DNA of 64,000 nt, taken from Anaerolineales bacterium (lineage in GTDB: Bacteria > Chloroflexota > Anaerolineae > Anaerolineales > Villigracilaceae). The stretch covers positions 114,288 through 178,287 of the forward strand of contig JACKAV010000010.1 in the NCBI GenBank assembly GCA_020634895.1, read 5' to 3'. Positions within the stretch are counted from its first letter, which is position 1. Each line of letters opens with the position of its first letter. Positions 1 through 8,808 of the stretch are shown here, in pieces. The notes under the pieces were generated by a model. The model saw only the letters and a list, made by a program, of their open reading frames with translations. It was not told the DNA's origin and did no database searches. The position numbers and the translations under genes are program-made.

Positions 1-1
1 T

Positions 2-202
2 AAGCACATGCTGATGGCGCGGCGAATGATCGGCATGCGCGTGGGAACCGGCGGCACAAGCGGAGCGGGGTATCTCGATGGCGCACTGCGGCAGCATTAC
101 ATCTTCAAGGAATTGACCGAGGTTTCCACCTTTCTTGTTGAGCGGAGTAAATTGCCAGACCTGCCGAAAAGTGTTAAAGAGAAAACAAGTTTCAATATTT
201 AG
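2..202 (+). CDS. Tryptophan 2,3-dioxygenase-like protein, C-terminal fragment
   Basis: Only the last 66 residues lie in the window; the reading frame is open to the left edge. The fragment has the GTGGTSGAGYL motif, which matches the conserved GTGGT(S/T)G segment near the C-terminus of heme-dependent tryptophan 2,3-dioxygenases, where it contributes to substrate binding, followed by a typical IFKELTEVSTFLVERSKLP tail. The family opens the indole ring of L-tryptophan to N-formylkynurenine. The gene ends at a TAG just before a strong bidirectional terminator. The heme-binding part is outside the window, so the call rests on the C-terminal motif only. Confidence 0.72.
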   Translation, partial: KHMLMARRMIGMRVGTGGTSGAGYLDGALRQHYIFKELTEVSTFLVERSKLPDLPKSVKEKTSFNI

Positions 203-210
203 ATCAATTC

Positions 211-247
211 AAAAAATGCTCCTGCGAAATTCACAGGAGCATTTTTT
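211..247. terminator. Bidirectional rho-independent terminator
   Basis: A perfect 14-bp inverted repeat (211-224 and 234-247) with a 9-base loop has an A-run on one side and a T-run on the other. It sits between the convergent dioxygenase fragment and the cytochrome c gene and can stop transcription from both. Confidence 0.9.
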
Positions 248-255
248 GTTTCAGA

Positions 256-1161
256 TCATTTTGCGTATTGTGGAAGCGGTTCCAGAGAGTTTAGATACAA
301 CCAGATGGCTTTTAGTTCATCATCGTAAAAATTACTGTAATCCTTCCACGGCATCAGGGAGGGATTCAAGCCGTACCCCTCCGGTGTAATTCCGGTGTGG
401 ATCGTGTTGTAAAAATCCTCTTCGCTCCAGTTGGCAAGCGCGCCGCCGGGTGTGATGTTTGGAGAGATCACTTTGATGGTCGGGTCTGGGAAAGGTCCGC
501 CGTTCAGGTTGAGACCATGACAAACGCGGCAGTCGTTGGTGTTGACCATGTATTCGCCATACTCGACTGTCGCACCCGGCTCTGGCGCGGTGACGTGTAC
601 CTCATGACTCACAGCTTCAACCGGCAGTTTGTCCAATATTCCAGCCGCCAGCATGATCTTTGCCAAAGGAGTGAAGTTATTGCCGTGTGTAATGTGATCC
701 ACAGGCGGAACGGATTTCACATAAGCAATGATCGCGCCAAGGTCTTCGTCGCTCAGGTTCGCGCCGGAAATGACTGCGGGCATGAAGATGGGCTTGCCTT
801 CAGGGTCGATCCCATGACGAACCGCGCGGACAAAGTCTTCATCACTTTGGAATTCCTGCCCAACTCCGCCTTCGCCGGAAGTCAAATTGGCAGAGTCAAC
901 TGTTCCAAGCGGACCTGCGCTGAACCAATTTTCCACACCGCTCAGGTCGGGTCCGTGGCAGCCTTCGCATAATACTTCGGCGCGATGTTTCCCAAACGCG
1001 ATGCTGGCTTCATCTGTGGGAATAGTTAAATTCGAAGGCGGGAAATCATAGGTTTTATTGAGACGGGAACTACCACTTATAAATAACCCCAAAAGAACAA
1101 CAAGCAACAAACCGATCAACGAGCCGAGCACAATACCGATCCACTTTAAAGCTTTTTTCAT
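256..1161 (-). CDS. Membrane-anchored di-heme cytochrome c
   Basis: A 301-residue protein with an N-terminal hydrophobic segment (about residues 7-29) that acts as a signal anchor, followed by two class I cytochrome c domains. The heme sites are C65-x-x-C68-H69 and C211-x-x-C214-H215; methionines in PIFMPAV and SLMPW are candidate axial ligands. Tandem CxxCH proteins of this size carry electrons on the outer face of the membrane, often serving dehydrogenases or oxidases, but no partner oxidoreductase is encoded next to it. The start follows an AAAGGAGA ribosome site. It is divergent from the membrane protein at 1352. Confidence 0.88.
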   Translation of the reverse strand: MKKALKWIGIVLGSLIGLLLVVLLGLFISGSSRLNKTYDFPPSNLTIPTDEASIAFGKHRAEVLCEGCHGPDLSGVENWFSAGPLGTVDSANLTSGEGGVGQEFQSDEDFVRAVRHGIDPEGKPIFMPAVISGANLSDEDLGAIIAYVKSVPPVDHITHGNNFTPLAKIMLAAGILDKLPVEAVSHEVHVTAPEPGATVEYGEYMVNTNDCRVCHGLNLNGGPFPDPTIKVISPNITPGGALANWSEEDFYNTIHTGITPEGYGLNPSLMPWKDYSNFYDDELKAIWLYLNSLEPLPQYAK

Positions 1162-1254
1162 ATGTCTCCTTTAACAATAAAACAACAGTAAATATAAGAT
1201 CCTCACGCATAATAGCAAATCCAACGGCGAATTTCAATGCCCCAACTCGTTTTC

Positions 1255-1280
1255 TAATGCGCTTGTGCATAAACGCATTA
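1255..1280. promoter_or_regulatory. Inverted repeat in divergent promoter region
   Basis: TAATGCG at 1255-1261 and CGCATTA at 1274-1280 form a 7-bp inverted repeat between the cytochrome c gene and the membrane protein gene. It could be an operator for either gene; nothing shows which regulator binds. Confidence 0.4.
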
Positions 1281-1289
1281 TCGTTTTAA

Positions 1290-1326
1290 GACGTTCACGA
1301 TATATAATTATTTTGTCGTGAACGTC
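1290..1326. promoter_or_regulatory. 11-bp inverted repeat flanking a TATAAT box
   Basis: GACGTTCACGA (1290-1300) and its exact complement TCGTGAACGTC (1316-1326) flank TATAAT at 1303-1308. The spacing puts the two half sites on either side of the likely -10 box of the gene that starts at 1352. This looks like a repressor operator, although an RNA hairpin in the leader is also possible. Confidence 0.55.
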
Positions 1327-1351
1327 CGCTTTATTGGTATTGGAGGTTGAC

Positions 1352-2155
1352 ATGCTTTCAAAGGTATCGCGTTCGTTGACTTATTTATGCGCACTGCTTT
1401 ATGGGGTTACAGGTGCGCTCCTTTACATCCTGCCCAATCAACTTGCCCCCGTCTTCGCCTGGAAAGTCACGCCGTTCATGACGATGACCATCGGCGGCTG
1501 GTGTCTTGGCAATGCCTGGCTGGCATACATCGCCGCGAGAAGATGGGATTGGGAACGGGTCTATACACCGCTGATCTATCTATGGTTGTTTGGCATCGGT
1601 GAGTTGATCGTTCTGTATTTGTTCAGAGACAAATTAAATCTTGAGCATCCCATAGCAATGCTGTACTTTGTCACTTTAATCGTCAATGCAATCACGGCAC
1701 TCGCAGGCATCATCGATTATCTTCGCATCCGCCCGCGCAATGCAGTGTCAGGCTCAACGACAACAACAACCCAAAAAGCAGCCGTGGTGGGGTTCGTAAT
1801 ATTCGTCGGGTTTCTCGGCTTCTATGGCTTGAATGCACAGATCGGCGCGCCGGGCACAAGCGGCGGCATCTTTCCCGAGGTGATGTCACTATTCACATTG
1901 CGTAGTTTTGGAATGTTCTATTTCGCGCTTGCCGTGGCGGTCGTTCCATTCTTTTGGGATCACAGCATGAAAGCCCTCCTCACTCACGCCATCGCCTCGT
2001 ATGGGTTGGTCATCTTCATCACACTCGCCGCGTTGATTAATATCGGTCTCTTCGATTTCGTTGGGCGCCCCGGCGGCTCAGCGTACTTCCTCGCCTATCT
2101 CGCAGTCGGCATCCCATTGATATTCATTTTCCGCAAACATGGAATGGGCAATTGA
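1352..2155 (+). CDS. Polytopic membrane protein of unknown function
   Basis: A 267-residue protein with about seven or eight hydrophobic segments. A Thr/Ser-rich linker (SGSTTTTTQK) near the middle separates two hydrophobic halves. No catalytic motif is recognised. The ATG at 1352 is chosen because GGAGG lies five bases upstream; a TTG six codons earlier is less likely. It is divergent from the cytochrome c gene and followed by recJ. Function unknown. Confidence 0.75.
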   Translation: MLSKVSRSLTYLCALLYGVTGALLYILPNQLAPVFAWKVTPFMTMTIGGWCLGNAWLAYIAARRWDWERVYTPLIYLWLFGIGELIVLYLFRDKLNLEHPIAMLYFVTLIVNAITALAGIIDYLRIRPRNAVSGSTTTTTQKAAVVGFVIFVGFLGFYGLNAQIGAPGTSGGIFPEVMSLFTLRSFGMFYFALAVAVVPFFWDHSMKALLTHAIASYGLVIFITLAALINIGLFDFVGRPGGSAYFLAYLAVGIPLIFIFRKHGMGN

Positions 2156-2210
2156 ACAACCATTCCACAAAACGGGATGCGGATTCATTATCGATTAAAA
2201 TCATGAAGAC

Positions 2211-4496
2211 ATGACTCGCTGGCTTGATCCTCAACCTGTAGACATCCCCGCCTCATTCCAAGACTTGGGCTTGCCTCCCCTCATCGCGCAGACTCTCCTC
2301 CGACGCGGAGTCAACTCACCCGTCGAGGCTGAGGCGTTTTTGTATCCCGAAAAGACTCCGCCTTCGCAATTTCCAAATATCGAAGAAGCTGTCGAGCCTA
2401 TCCAAATGGCTATCCGCAACGGAGATAAAATCTGCGTGTGGGGCGACTTCGATGTGGACGGGCAAACCTCCACCGCCCTGCTGGTGCAGACCTTGCGTGC
2501 GTTGAATGCAAATGTGACCTACTACGTGCCCGTGCGCGGAAAGGAAAGCCACGGCGTTCACATTGACACGCTCAAGCCGATCATTGAAGGCGGCGCGAAA
2601 CTGCTGCTGACCTGTGATACCGGCATCACCGCCCACGAAGCCGTGGACTTCGCCAACTCACATGGGCTGACCGTCATCATCACCGACCATCACGATCTTG
2701 GCGAAACACTGCCAAACGCAAAAGCCATCATCAATCCGAAGTTATTGCCTGAAGATCATCCGTTGCGAAATTTGGCAGGCGTGGGAGTGGCATATAAGTT
2801 GGCAGAAGCGTTACTTGATATTCGATACTCGAACATCGAATCCCGAATATCGAATATCGAGTTACTTGATTTAGTGGCACTCGGCTTAATAGCAGACGTA
2901 GCCTTACTCCAAAATGGAACCCGCTCGCTTGCCAAACAAGGCATTGAACGATTGCGCAACACAAGCCGACTCGGTCTGCGCGTAATGGCTGAACTGGCAG
3001 GTGCTTCATTTGATTCGCTCACCGAAGAAACCATCGGCTTCACCTTCGCGCCGCGACTCAACGCTTTGGGTCGCCTCGGCGATGCGAACCCCGCCGTTGA
3101 TTTGCTCATCACCGACGACTCTTCACGCGCTCGCGTGGTTGCCACACAAATCGAAGGCTTGAACGCCCAGCGCCGTCTGCTCACCAAACAGGTCACAGAT
3201 GCGGCGGAAGCGCAGCTCAAAGAAAACCCCGACCTTCTCAACGAACCCGTCATCATTCTTTCGCATCCCAACTGGCCCGGCGGCGTGGTCGGCATCGTCG
3301 CCAACAAACTCGTCGACCGCTACCACAAACCCGCCATCCTCTTCAACGAATCGGACGATGGCATTCTTCGCGGCTCGGCGCGTTCCATCGAAGGCTTGCA
3401 CATTACCGAAGCCATCACCACGCAAAAGGAGCTTCTACTCGGCTTTGGCGGACACCCCATGGCGGCGGGTATGTCTCTGCAAAAGGATAATCTGCCCGCC
3501 TTCCGCCGCGGACTTGGCAAAGCGATCGAAAAACAACTTGGGGAAATGATCCTCGAAGAACCCACGCTTCAGATCGACGCCTGGCTTGCTCTCTCCAACC
3601 TGAACCTTGACCTCGCCGATAGCTTGGAACTGCTCGCTCCATTTGGCGCGGGCAACCCTGAATTGACTCTGGCAACTCGCAATGTGACTCTCAAGTCTGT
3701 GAAAGAAATAGGAAAGACGAGAGAACACCTGCGTATTACAGTTGAAAATGAAAACGGCGAAGTTGAAAGTTTCCTTTGGTGGGGCGGCGCAGGTGAAGAA
3801 CTTCCGCCTGCCGAAACCAAATTTGACGTTGCTTACACCCTGCGCGGCACAACCTTCCGCGGGCAAAAGCAAGTGACACTGCAATTCAAGGATTTTCGCG
3901 TCACCGAAGAAATGCCTGTTCAGGTTCGAGAATCGAAACTCGATATTCGTGACATGCGCCTGCAAAACGCTTTGCTAAACCTGCAACCTTCAACCCTCAT
4001 CTGGGCAGAAGGACCAGACCGCGCCGCAGGCGTCAACCGCCTTGACCTGACCGAAGCGGACGAGTTGACCATCTACACCACCCCGCCCTCCCCTGCGGAA
4101 CTTCGCAAAGCGCTGGAAATCGTCAAACCGAAAATTGTGTATGTGTTTGGCATCGCCCCCTCCGAGCAAAAGCCCGATGAATTCCTGACCTACCTGGCAG
4201 GTTTGTGTAAATTCGTCCTCAACCAACGCCGTGGAAAGACGACCATTTCCGAGCTCGCCGCCGCATCCGCTGCGCGCGAGAGCGCTATTCAACTCGGCTT
4301 GGAGTGGCTGGCGGCTGGGGGTCAGCTATCCGTTTCAATTGAGGATGATGCGGTTCTTTTATCCAAAGAGACGCAGGAGAAAAATCCATACCTGCAAACG
4401 GAGCTGTTCATCGCTCTGAGAGGAGTGTTGAATGAGACAACCGCTTATAGGAAATATTTTGCAGTGATCGATAATTTGACAAAAATTTTCAAATAG
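2211..4496 (+). CDS. recJ: Single-stranded-DNA-specific exonuclease RecJ
   Basis: A 761-residue member of the DHH phosphoesterase superfamily. Motif I (VWGDFDVDG, about residues 76-84) and the DHH motif (IITDHHDLGE, about 155-165) form the metal site; the DHHA1 motif GGHPMAAGM is near residue 413, followed by an OB-fold and a long C-terminal extension. RecJ digests single-stranded DNA 5' to 3' in recombination and mismatch repair. The sequence between the LAGVGVAYKLAEALL helix and LLDLVALG carries an extra 17 codons with a palindrome (separate repeat entry). A TAAAAT box ends nine bases before the ATG and there is no Shine-Dalgarno site, so the mRNA may be leaderless. Confidence 0.93.
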   Translation: MTRWLDPQPVDIPASFQDLGLPPLIAQTLLRRGVNSPVEAEAFLYPEKTPPSQFPNIEEAVEPIQMAIRNGDKICVWGDFDVDGQTSTALLVQTLRALNANVTYYVPVRGKESHGVHIDTLKPIIEGGAKLLLTCDTGITAHEAVDFANSHGLTVIITDHHDLGETLPNAKAIINPKLLPEDHPLRNLAGVGVAYKLAEALLDIRYSNIESRISNIELLDLVALGLIADVALLQNGTRSLAKQGIERLRNTSRLGLRVMAELAGASFDSLTEETIGFTFAPRLNALGRLGDANPAVDLLITDDSSRARVVATQIEGLNAQRRLLTKQVTDAAEAQLKENPDLLNEPVIILSHPNWPGGVVGIVANKLVDRYHKPAILFNESDDGILRGSARSIEGLHITEAITTQKELLLGFGGHPMAAGMSLQKDNLPAFRRGLGKAIEKQLGEMILEEPTLQIDAWLALSNLNLDLADSLELLAPFGAGNPELTLATRNVTLKSVKEIGKTREHLRITVENENGEVESFLWWGGAGEELPPAETKFDVAYTLRGTTFRGQKQVTLQFKDFRVTEEMPVQVRESKLDIRDMRLQNALLNLQPSTLIWAEGPDRAAGVNRLDLTEADELTIYTTPPSPAELRKALEIVKPKIVYVFGIAPSEQKPDEFLTYLAGLCKFVLNQRRGKTTISELAAASAARESAIQLGLEWLAAGGQLSVSIEDDAVLLSKETQEKNPYLQTELFIALRGVLNETTAYRKYFAVIDNLTKIFK
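2810..2870. repeat. In-frame palindromic insertion in recJ with flanking direct repeats
   Basis: A 10-bp direct repeat, GTTACTTGAT, occurs at 2810-2819 and again at 2861-2870, exactly 51 bp (17 codons) apart. Between the copies lies a perfect 11-bp inverted repeat, GATATTCGATA (2817-2827) and TATCGAATATC (2848-2858). The reading frame is kept. The added residues fall at a loop position where other RecJ proteins are variable in length. Confidence 0.75.
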
Positions 4497-4588
4497 CGGA
4501 ATCTTTGCATAAAGTAAAATCAAACAGCACTTAATTACAAACCTGAACCACTATTAATTAACACGGACCGTCCGAGGGCAACCAGTTC

Positions 4589-7500
4589 ATGGCACTCCAT
4601 ACCTATCTTCCGCAAGACAGGCTGCGCGCGTTGGCAAAAGGGGAGGCACTTCCCGACCGTGCAAATGGGACGGCTCTTTTCGCGGATATTTCCGGTTTCA
4701 CAAAACTTACCCAACAGACAACTCATGAGCTTGGCGCCCGCAGAGGGATCGAAGAGGTTGCCCAGAAGATCAATGTTGTTTATGACGAATTGATCAAGCA
4801 GGTGGAATATTTTGGCGGAAGCGTGGTCAGTTTTGCCGGGGATGCGATCACCTGTTGGTTCGATGAGATCATGTGCGATTCTGCTCTCAATGCAGCAATT
4901 TGCGCTCAAGCCATGCAGACGGTCATGCAGAAATTCCCAGACCTCGGCGTCAAAGTTGCCGTCTGCACGGGACCTGCCCGCCGTTTCGTGGTTGGCGACC
5001 CTGAGATCCAATTGATCGATGCGCTTGCAGGGAATATCCTCATAAAACTTTCGATAGCAGAACAACTGGCTGAGTCAGGCGAAATCATCTTTGACCTGGA
5101 AACTGTCAATAAATTAAATCTCCCCAAGTCGGCACAACGCGTTTCTGAAACCGGCGAGATATTTTACGTTTCACAAATACCGCAACAATTAATAAAACAA
5201 TGCCAGGAAAATAAAACGAACATCCACGCCGAGCCTTTGCAGATCGATAACGCCATCCTCAAAAAATGGATTCCGCCCATTGTGTACGAAAAGGAAAACA
5301 CAGGGCACGAACTATTCCTTACTGAACTGCGTCCGACGGTTGCATTGTTCATGCGTTTCGAAGGCATCGACTACGACAACGATCCGCTGGCTGAGACTCA
5401 ACTTAACACCATTATTTCAAAAACCCAGCGGATTCTGGCACAGCATGAAGGCTCGCTGCTGGAATTAACCATCGGCGACAAAGGAAGTTATATCTACGCT
5501 TCGTTCGGCGTCACGCATATTCACGAAAACGATGCCCAACGGGCAGTCCGCGCCGCGGTGGAGATCAAGGAAACCCTGGGAGTGGATGCATCTCAAGAAA
5601 CGCTGCAATTCGGCTTGAGCAGCGGAACGATGCGCGTTGGAGGATACGGCAGCAGCACGCGCAAAACCTTCAGCGCCATCGGCAGCAGCGTCAACTTGAG
5701 CGCAAGATTGATGATGGCGGCTGAACCGGGGGAGATCCTGATTTCGGGACGCGTGCAGAAATCAAACAAAGGGCAGTTCGCAGTTGATGCCCGTCCGCCA
5801 ATGAGCATGAAGGGCTGGGCTGAGCCGGTCCTTGTATTTTCCGTTCAGGGAATGTTAAAACAGCGCGCCATTCGTCTGCGCGAACCGGTGTATCAACTCC
5901 CGATCATCGGCAGGGAAAAAGAGTTGGAGTTGATCGCCCACAGACTGGAATCCACCATCAATGGTCAGGGTCAGATCATCGGCGTCACGGGTGAGGCGGG
6001 GATGGGAAAATCACGCCTCATCGCCGAAGGCATCCGCCTTGCCCAGCGGAACAAATTCATGGGGTATGGCGGAACATGCCAATCAGACAGGGTCAACATC
6101 CCATACACGGTTTGGAATTCGATCTGGAACGCGTTCTTCGACCTCGACCCAGCCATGTCTCTAAAAAAGCAGGTTCGAATCCTTGAGGGCGAGTTGGAAG
6201 ACCGCGCCGCTGAAAATATCGATGCCCTGCCGATTCTTGGTTCTGTATTGGGGCTGCCCATTCCTGATAACGACTTTACGCACGCCCTGCAGCCCGCGGA
6301 CAGAAAAGCCCAACTCGAAACCGTACTCTTGAAAATTCTGGAATCGTTTGCGCGTGAAGCAGCCGAAGACAATGGTGGTTTGCTGCTGGTATTAGAAGAC
6401 TTACACTGGATCGATCCGGTCTCTCTGGACCTGTTGGTTAAAACCGCCAAAATCATTGAGAGTCTCCCCGTCCTGATCCTGCTCACCTTCCGCCCTACGG
6501 ACATGGACTCACGTGAACAAAGTCTTGCAAATCTAACGTCGCTGAAACATTACACACATATCAAACTGACCGAGCTAAACACCGCCGAATCAGAACAAGC
6601 CATCCGCGCAAAACTTGCCCACTTATATCCCGAACAACGCGAAGGCATTCCAGGAATTCTTATTGAACGGGTCACAAGCCGCGCCCAGGGGAATCCATTT
6701 TACATGGAAGAACTCTTGAATTACATGCATGACCGCGGCGTTGACCTGCGCGACCCAACCGCCTTGAACAATCTTGAACTGCCAACCAGCCTCCATAGTC
6801 TGGTGCTCAGCCGCATAGACCACCTGACTGCCTCACAGCAATTGGCGCTTAAAGCGGCCAGCATCATCGGGCGTGTTTTCCAATTTGAACATCTTCGCAG
6901 CTACTACCCAGCTCTTGGCACAGCCGAGAAGGTCAAAGCGGATCTGCAAGCCACAGAACAGCTCGACCTGACCCCCATCGAATCGATAGAGCCGGAGCTG
7001 ATCTATCTTTTCAAGCATTTGGTAACACATGAAGTAAGTTATGAAAGCATTGCCTACTCCGCCCGCGCGAAGCTTCATGGACAATACGCGCAATATCTGG
7101 AAAATGCCTATACGGACAATACCGACAAGGTTGCAGCACAGCTTGCGTATCACTATGAAAAAGCGGAGATAAAAGAAAAAGCCCGATCATATCTGATAAA
7201 AGCCGGTGAGCAGGCGGCGTCAAATTATGCCAATGAAGACGCTCTTTCCTATTTCAACCGCGCCTTGAAGTTGACGCCTGATGCGCGTTCGCGGAATCAC
7301 TTTGACATCCTGATGAAGCGTGAAAGAGTGTACGACCTGCTGGGCAGGCGTTCTGAGCAAAGGCAGGATTTGGAGTTACTGGAACAGTCTGTGAGCAACT
7401 TCGACGACGCTGTGTCTCTCCGCTCGCAGATCGCAAATCGACGCGCAAAGCTTGAGATCGATGAAGGCGACTACGCAGCCGCAAATCTCATAGCTGGCGC

Positions 7501-8725
7501 AACAGCAAAAGAATTGACAAATGCAGTGCAGAAACAAGCGGATCTTTCAGAGCTGCTTGTGGATACTCTATTGATAGAAGCGCGCACCATGTTCCTCTTG
7601 GGGAAAGCATCTGCCGCGAGTCCGCAACTGGAAAGCGCATTGTCACTGGCACGGGAGCATCAATACATCCGCGGCGAGTACAACGCGCTGGCGCAGCTTG
7701 CCTTGTTGAACTGGCATAACGGAGACAACACAACCGCCGTCGAATTGATGGAACATTCCATCGAATTGATCCGCAAGGCGGGAGATATACGGCGCGAATC
7801 CGAGATATTGAACAATCTCGGTATTGTCACCAAAGATATGTATCGCTTTGATGATGCGCTTGCATATTATGAAAGAGCACAAAAGATCACCAGAAAGATC
7901 GGGGATCGTTCGGGCGAAGCCAGCTTATTAAATAATATGGGACGTGCAAGCTTCGCATCCGGAAAGCTCGCACACGCCATTGAGTATTGCACCCAGGCAG
8001 AAACCCTTGCAATCGAAACGAACGATCTGGCGGTACGGGCGCTTGCGCTTCATAACAAAAGCGAAGCATTTAGAGAACTGGGACAATACGTCTCCGCGAA
8101 GAAAGCAGCGGAGGAATCCATAAAATATCTCAAGTCAGCGGGATATCAGGTCGGAGAAGCGTATGCGCTTGAGAATCTTGCAATGACCGAGTTCTCGCTT
8201 GGTGAGCATGTCAACGCATTGGAGCACGCCGAACAGGCATTGCAGATCACCCAAGCCATCGAGGCGAGGCGCGTGGAGGTCAGTATCCTGACACGGCTGG
8301 GACTCATGCATCTGGGGTTGAATCAACTCGATCTTGCGGAAGAGGCACTCTTATCCGCTCAAAAGATAGAGGGGGAATTCAACGAGGCGACGCCCGTCTT
8401 TGAGATCCAAGCCGGACTGAGCAATGTCGCGCTCGCACGTGGCGACAGCGAAACCATCCAGAAGGCGCAGGCGACGATTCAAAATCTTGCCGACGAATTG
8501 CTAAAAGAACCAGTGACAGACCTTGCACACGTTTTACCATTATGGATGTACGAGACGTGCATCCGCGCAATGAAAGCCGGTGATGATATGGGCGTCGAAA
8601 AAATGATAAAACGTGCGAATGAAGAATTGCATTTACGCGCCAAGAAAATAACGGATGAGGCATTACGGGAAAGCTTTTTGAATGTGGGCGAAAACCTATC
8701 CATCGCCGCATCGTCTGAGCGATAA
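4589..8725 (+). CDS. Soluble-adenylyl-cyclase-like protein: two cyclase domains, AAA-type NTPase, TPR array
   Basis: A 1378-residue protein with the order of mammalian soluble adenylyl cyclase: class III cyclase domain C1 (about 25-195), C2 (about 245-420), P-loop NTPase (Walker A GVTGEAGMGKS at 465-475; Walker B LLLVLEDLHW near 598), then tetratricopeptide repeats to about residue 1360. C1 supplies metal-binding Asp33 (FADISGFT) and Asp85 (FAGDA). C2 supplies Lys298 (GDKGS), Ser362, Asn369 and Arg373 (SVNLSARL), the places of the adenine-selecting and transition-state residues. Together they predict one active ATP-to-cAMP site at the C1/C2 interface. There is no membrane segment. The gene is 83 bp before the orthocaspase gene. 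The start is the first ATG of the C1 domain; its ribosome site is weak. Confidence 0.88.
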   Translation: MALHTYLPQDRLRALAKGEALPDRANGTALFADISGFTKLTQQTTHELGARRGIEEVAQKINVVYDELIKQVEYFGGSVVSFAGDAITCWFDEIMCDSALNAAICAQAMQTVMQKFPDLGVKVAVCTGPARRFVVGDPEIQLIDALAGNILIKLSIAEQLAESGEIIFDLETVNKLNLPKSAQRVSETGEIFYVSQIPQQLIKQCQENKTNIHAEPLQIDNAILKKWIPPIVYEKENTGHELFLTELRPTVALFMRFEGIDYDNDPLAETQLNTIISKTQRILAQHEGSLLELTIGDKGSYIYASFGVTHIHENDAQRAVRAAVEIKETLGVDASQETLQFGLSSGTMRVGGYGSSTRKTFSAIGSSVNLSARLMMAAEPGEILISGRVQKSNKGQFAVDARPPMSMKGWAEPVLVFSVQGMLKQRAIRLREPVYQLPIIGREKELELIAHRLESTINGQGQIIGVTGEAGMGKSRLIAEGIRLAQRNKFMGYGGTCQSDRVNIPYTVWNSIWNAFFDLDPAMSLKKQVRILEGELEDRAAENIDALPILGSVLGLPIPDNDFTHALQPADRKAQLETVLLKILESFAREAAEDNGGLLLVLEDLHWIDPVSLDLLVKTAKIIESLPVLILLTFRPTDMDSREQSLANLTSLKHYTHIKLTELNTAESEQAIRAKLAHLYPEQREGIPGILIERVTSRAQGNPFYMEELLNYMHDRGVDLRDPTALNNLELPTSLHSLVLSRIDHLTASQQLALKAASIIGRVFQFEHLRSYYPALGTAEKVKADLQATEQLDLTPIESIEPELIYLFKHLVTHEVSYESIAYSARAKLHGQYAQYLENAYTDNTDKVAAQLAYHYEKAEIKEKARSYLIKAGEQAASNYANEDALSYFNRALKLTPDARSRNHFDILMKRERVYDLLGRRSEQRQDLELLEQSVSNFDDAVSLRSQIANRRAKLEIDEGDYAAANLIAGATAKELTNAVQKQADLSELLVDTLLIEARTMFLLGKASAASPQLESALSLAREHQYIRGEYNALAQLALLNWHNGDNTTAVELMEHSIELIRKAGDIRRESEILNNLGIVTKDMYRFDDALAYYERAQKITRKIGDRSGEASLLNNMGRASFASGKLAHAIEYCTQAETLAIETNDLAVRALALHNKSEAFRELGQYVSAKKAAEESIKYLKSAGYQVGEAYALENLAMTEFSLGEHVNALEHAEQALQITQAIEARRVEVSILTRLGLMHLGLNQLDLAEEALLSAQKIEGEFNEATPVFEIQAGLSNVALARGDSETIQKAQATIQNLADELLKEPVTDLAHVLPLWMYETCIRAMKAGDDMGVEKMIKRANEELHLRAKKITDEALRESFLNVGENLSIAASSER

Positions 8726-8735
8726 AAGGTTTAAA

Positions 8736-8764
8736 TTGAAAATCATTTATCTCTGACATACAAT
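8736..8764 (+). promoter_or_regulatory. Sigma70-like promoter of the WD40-orthocaspase gene
   Basis: TTGAAA (8736-8741) and TACAAT (8759-8764) are separated by 17 bp and lie 45 bp before the ATG at 8809. The caspase gene therefore probably has its own promoter besides any read-through from the cyclase gene. Confidence 0.6.
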
Positions 8765-8808
8765 CTATTTGAGAGAGACTTAAAGCATAACGAAACTCGG
8801 AGGTCGCA

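Noticed and set aside
397..972. 191-codon open frame antisense to cytochrome c
   Set aside because: The opposite strand has two CxxCH motifs and a signal anchor; this frame has nothing recognisable.
3922..3955. Second palindrome-like stretch in recJ
   Set aside because: The inverted repeat is short and imperfect, has no flanking direct repeats, and the encoded DIRD segment is plausible native RecJ sequence.
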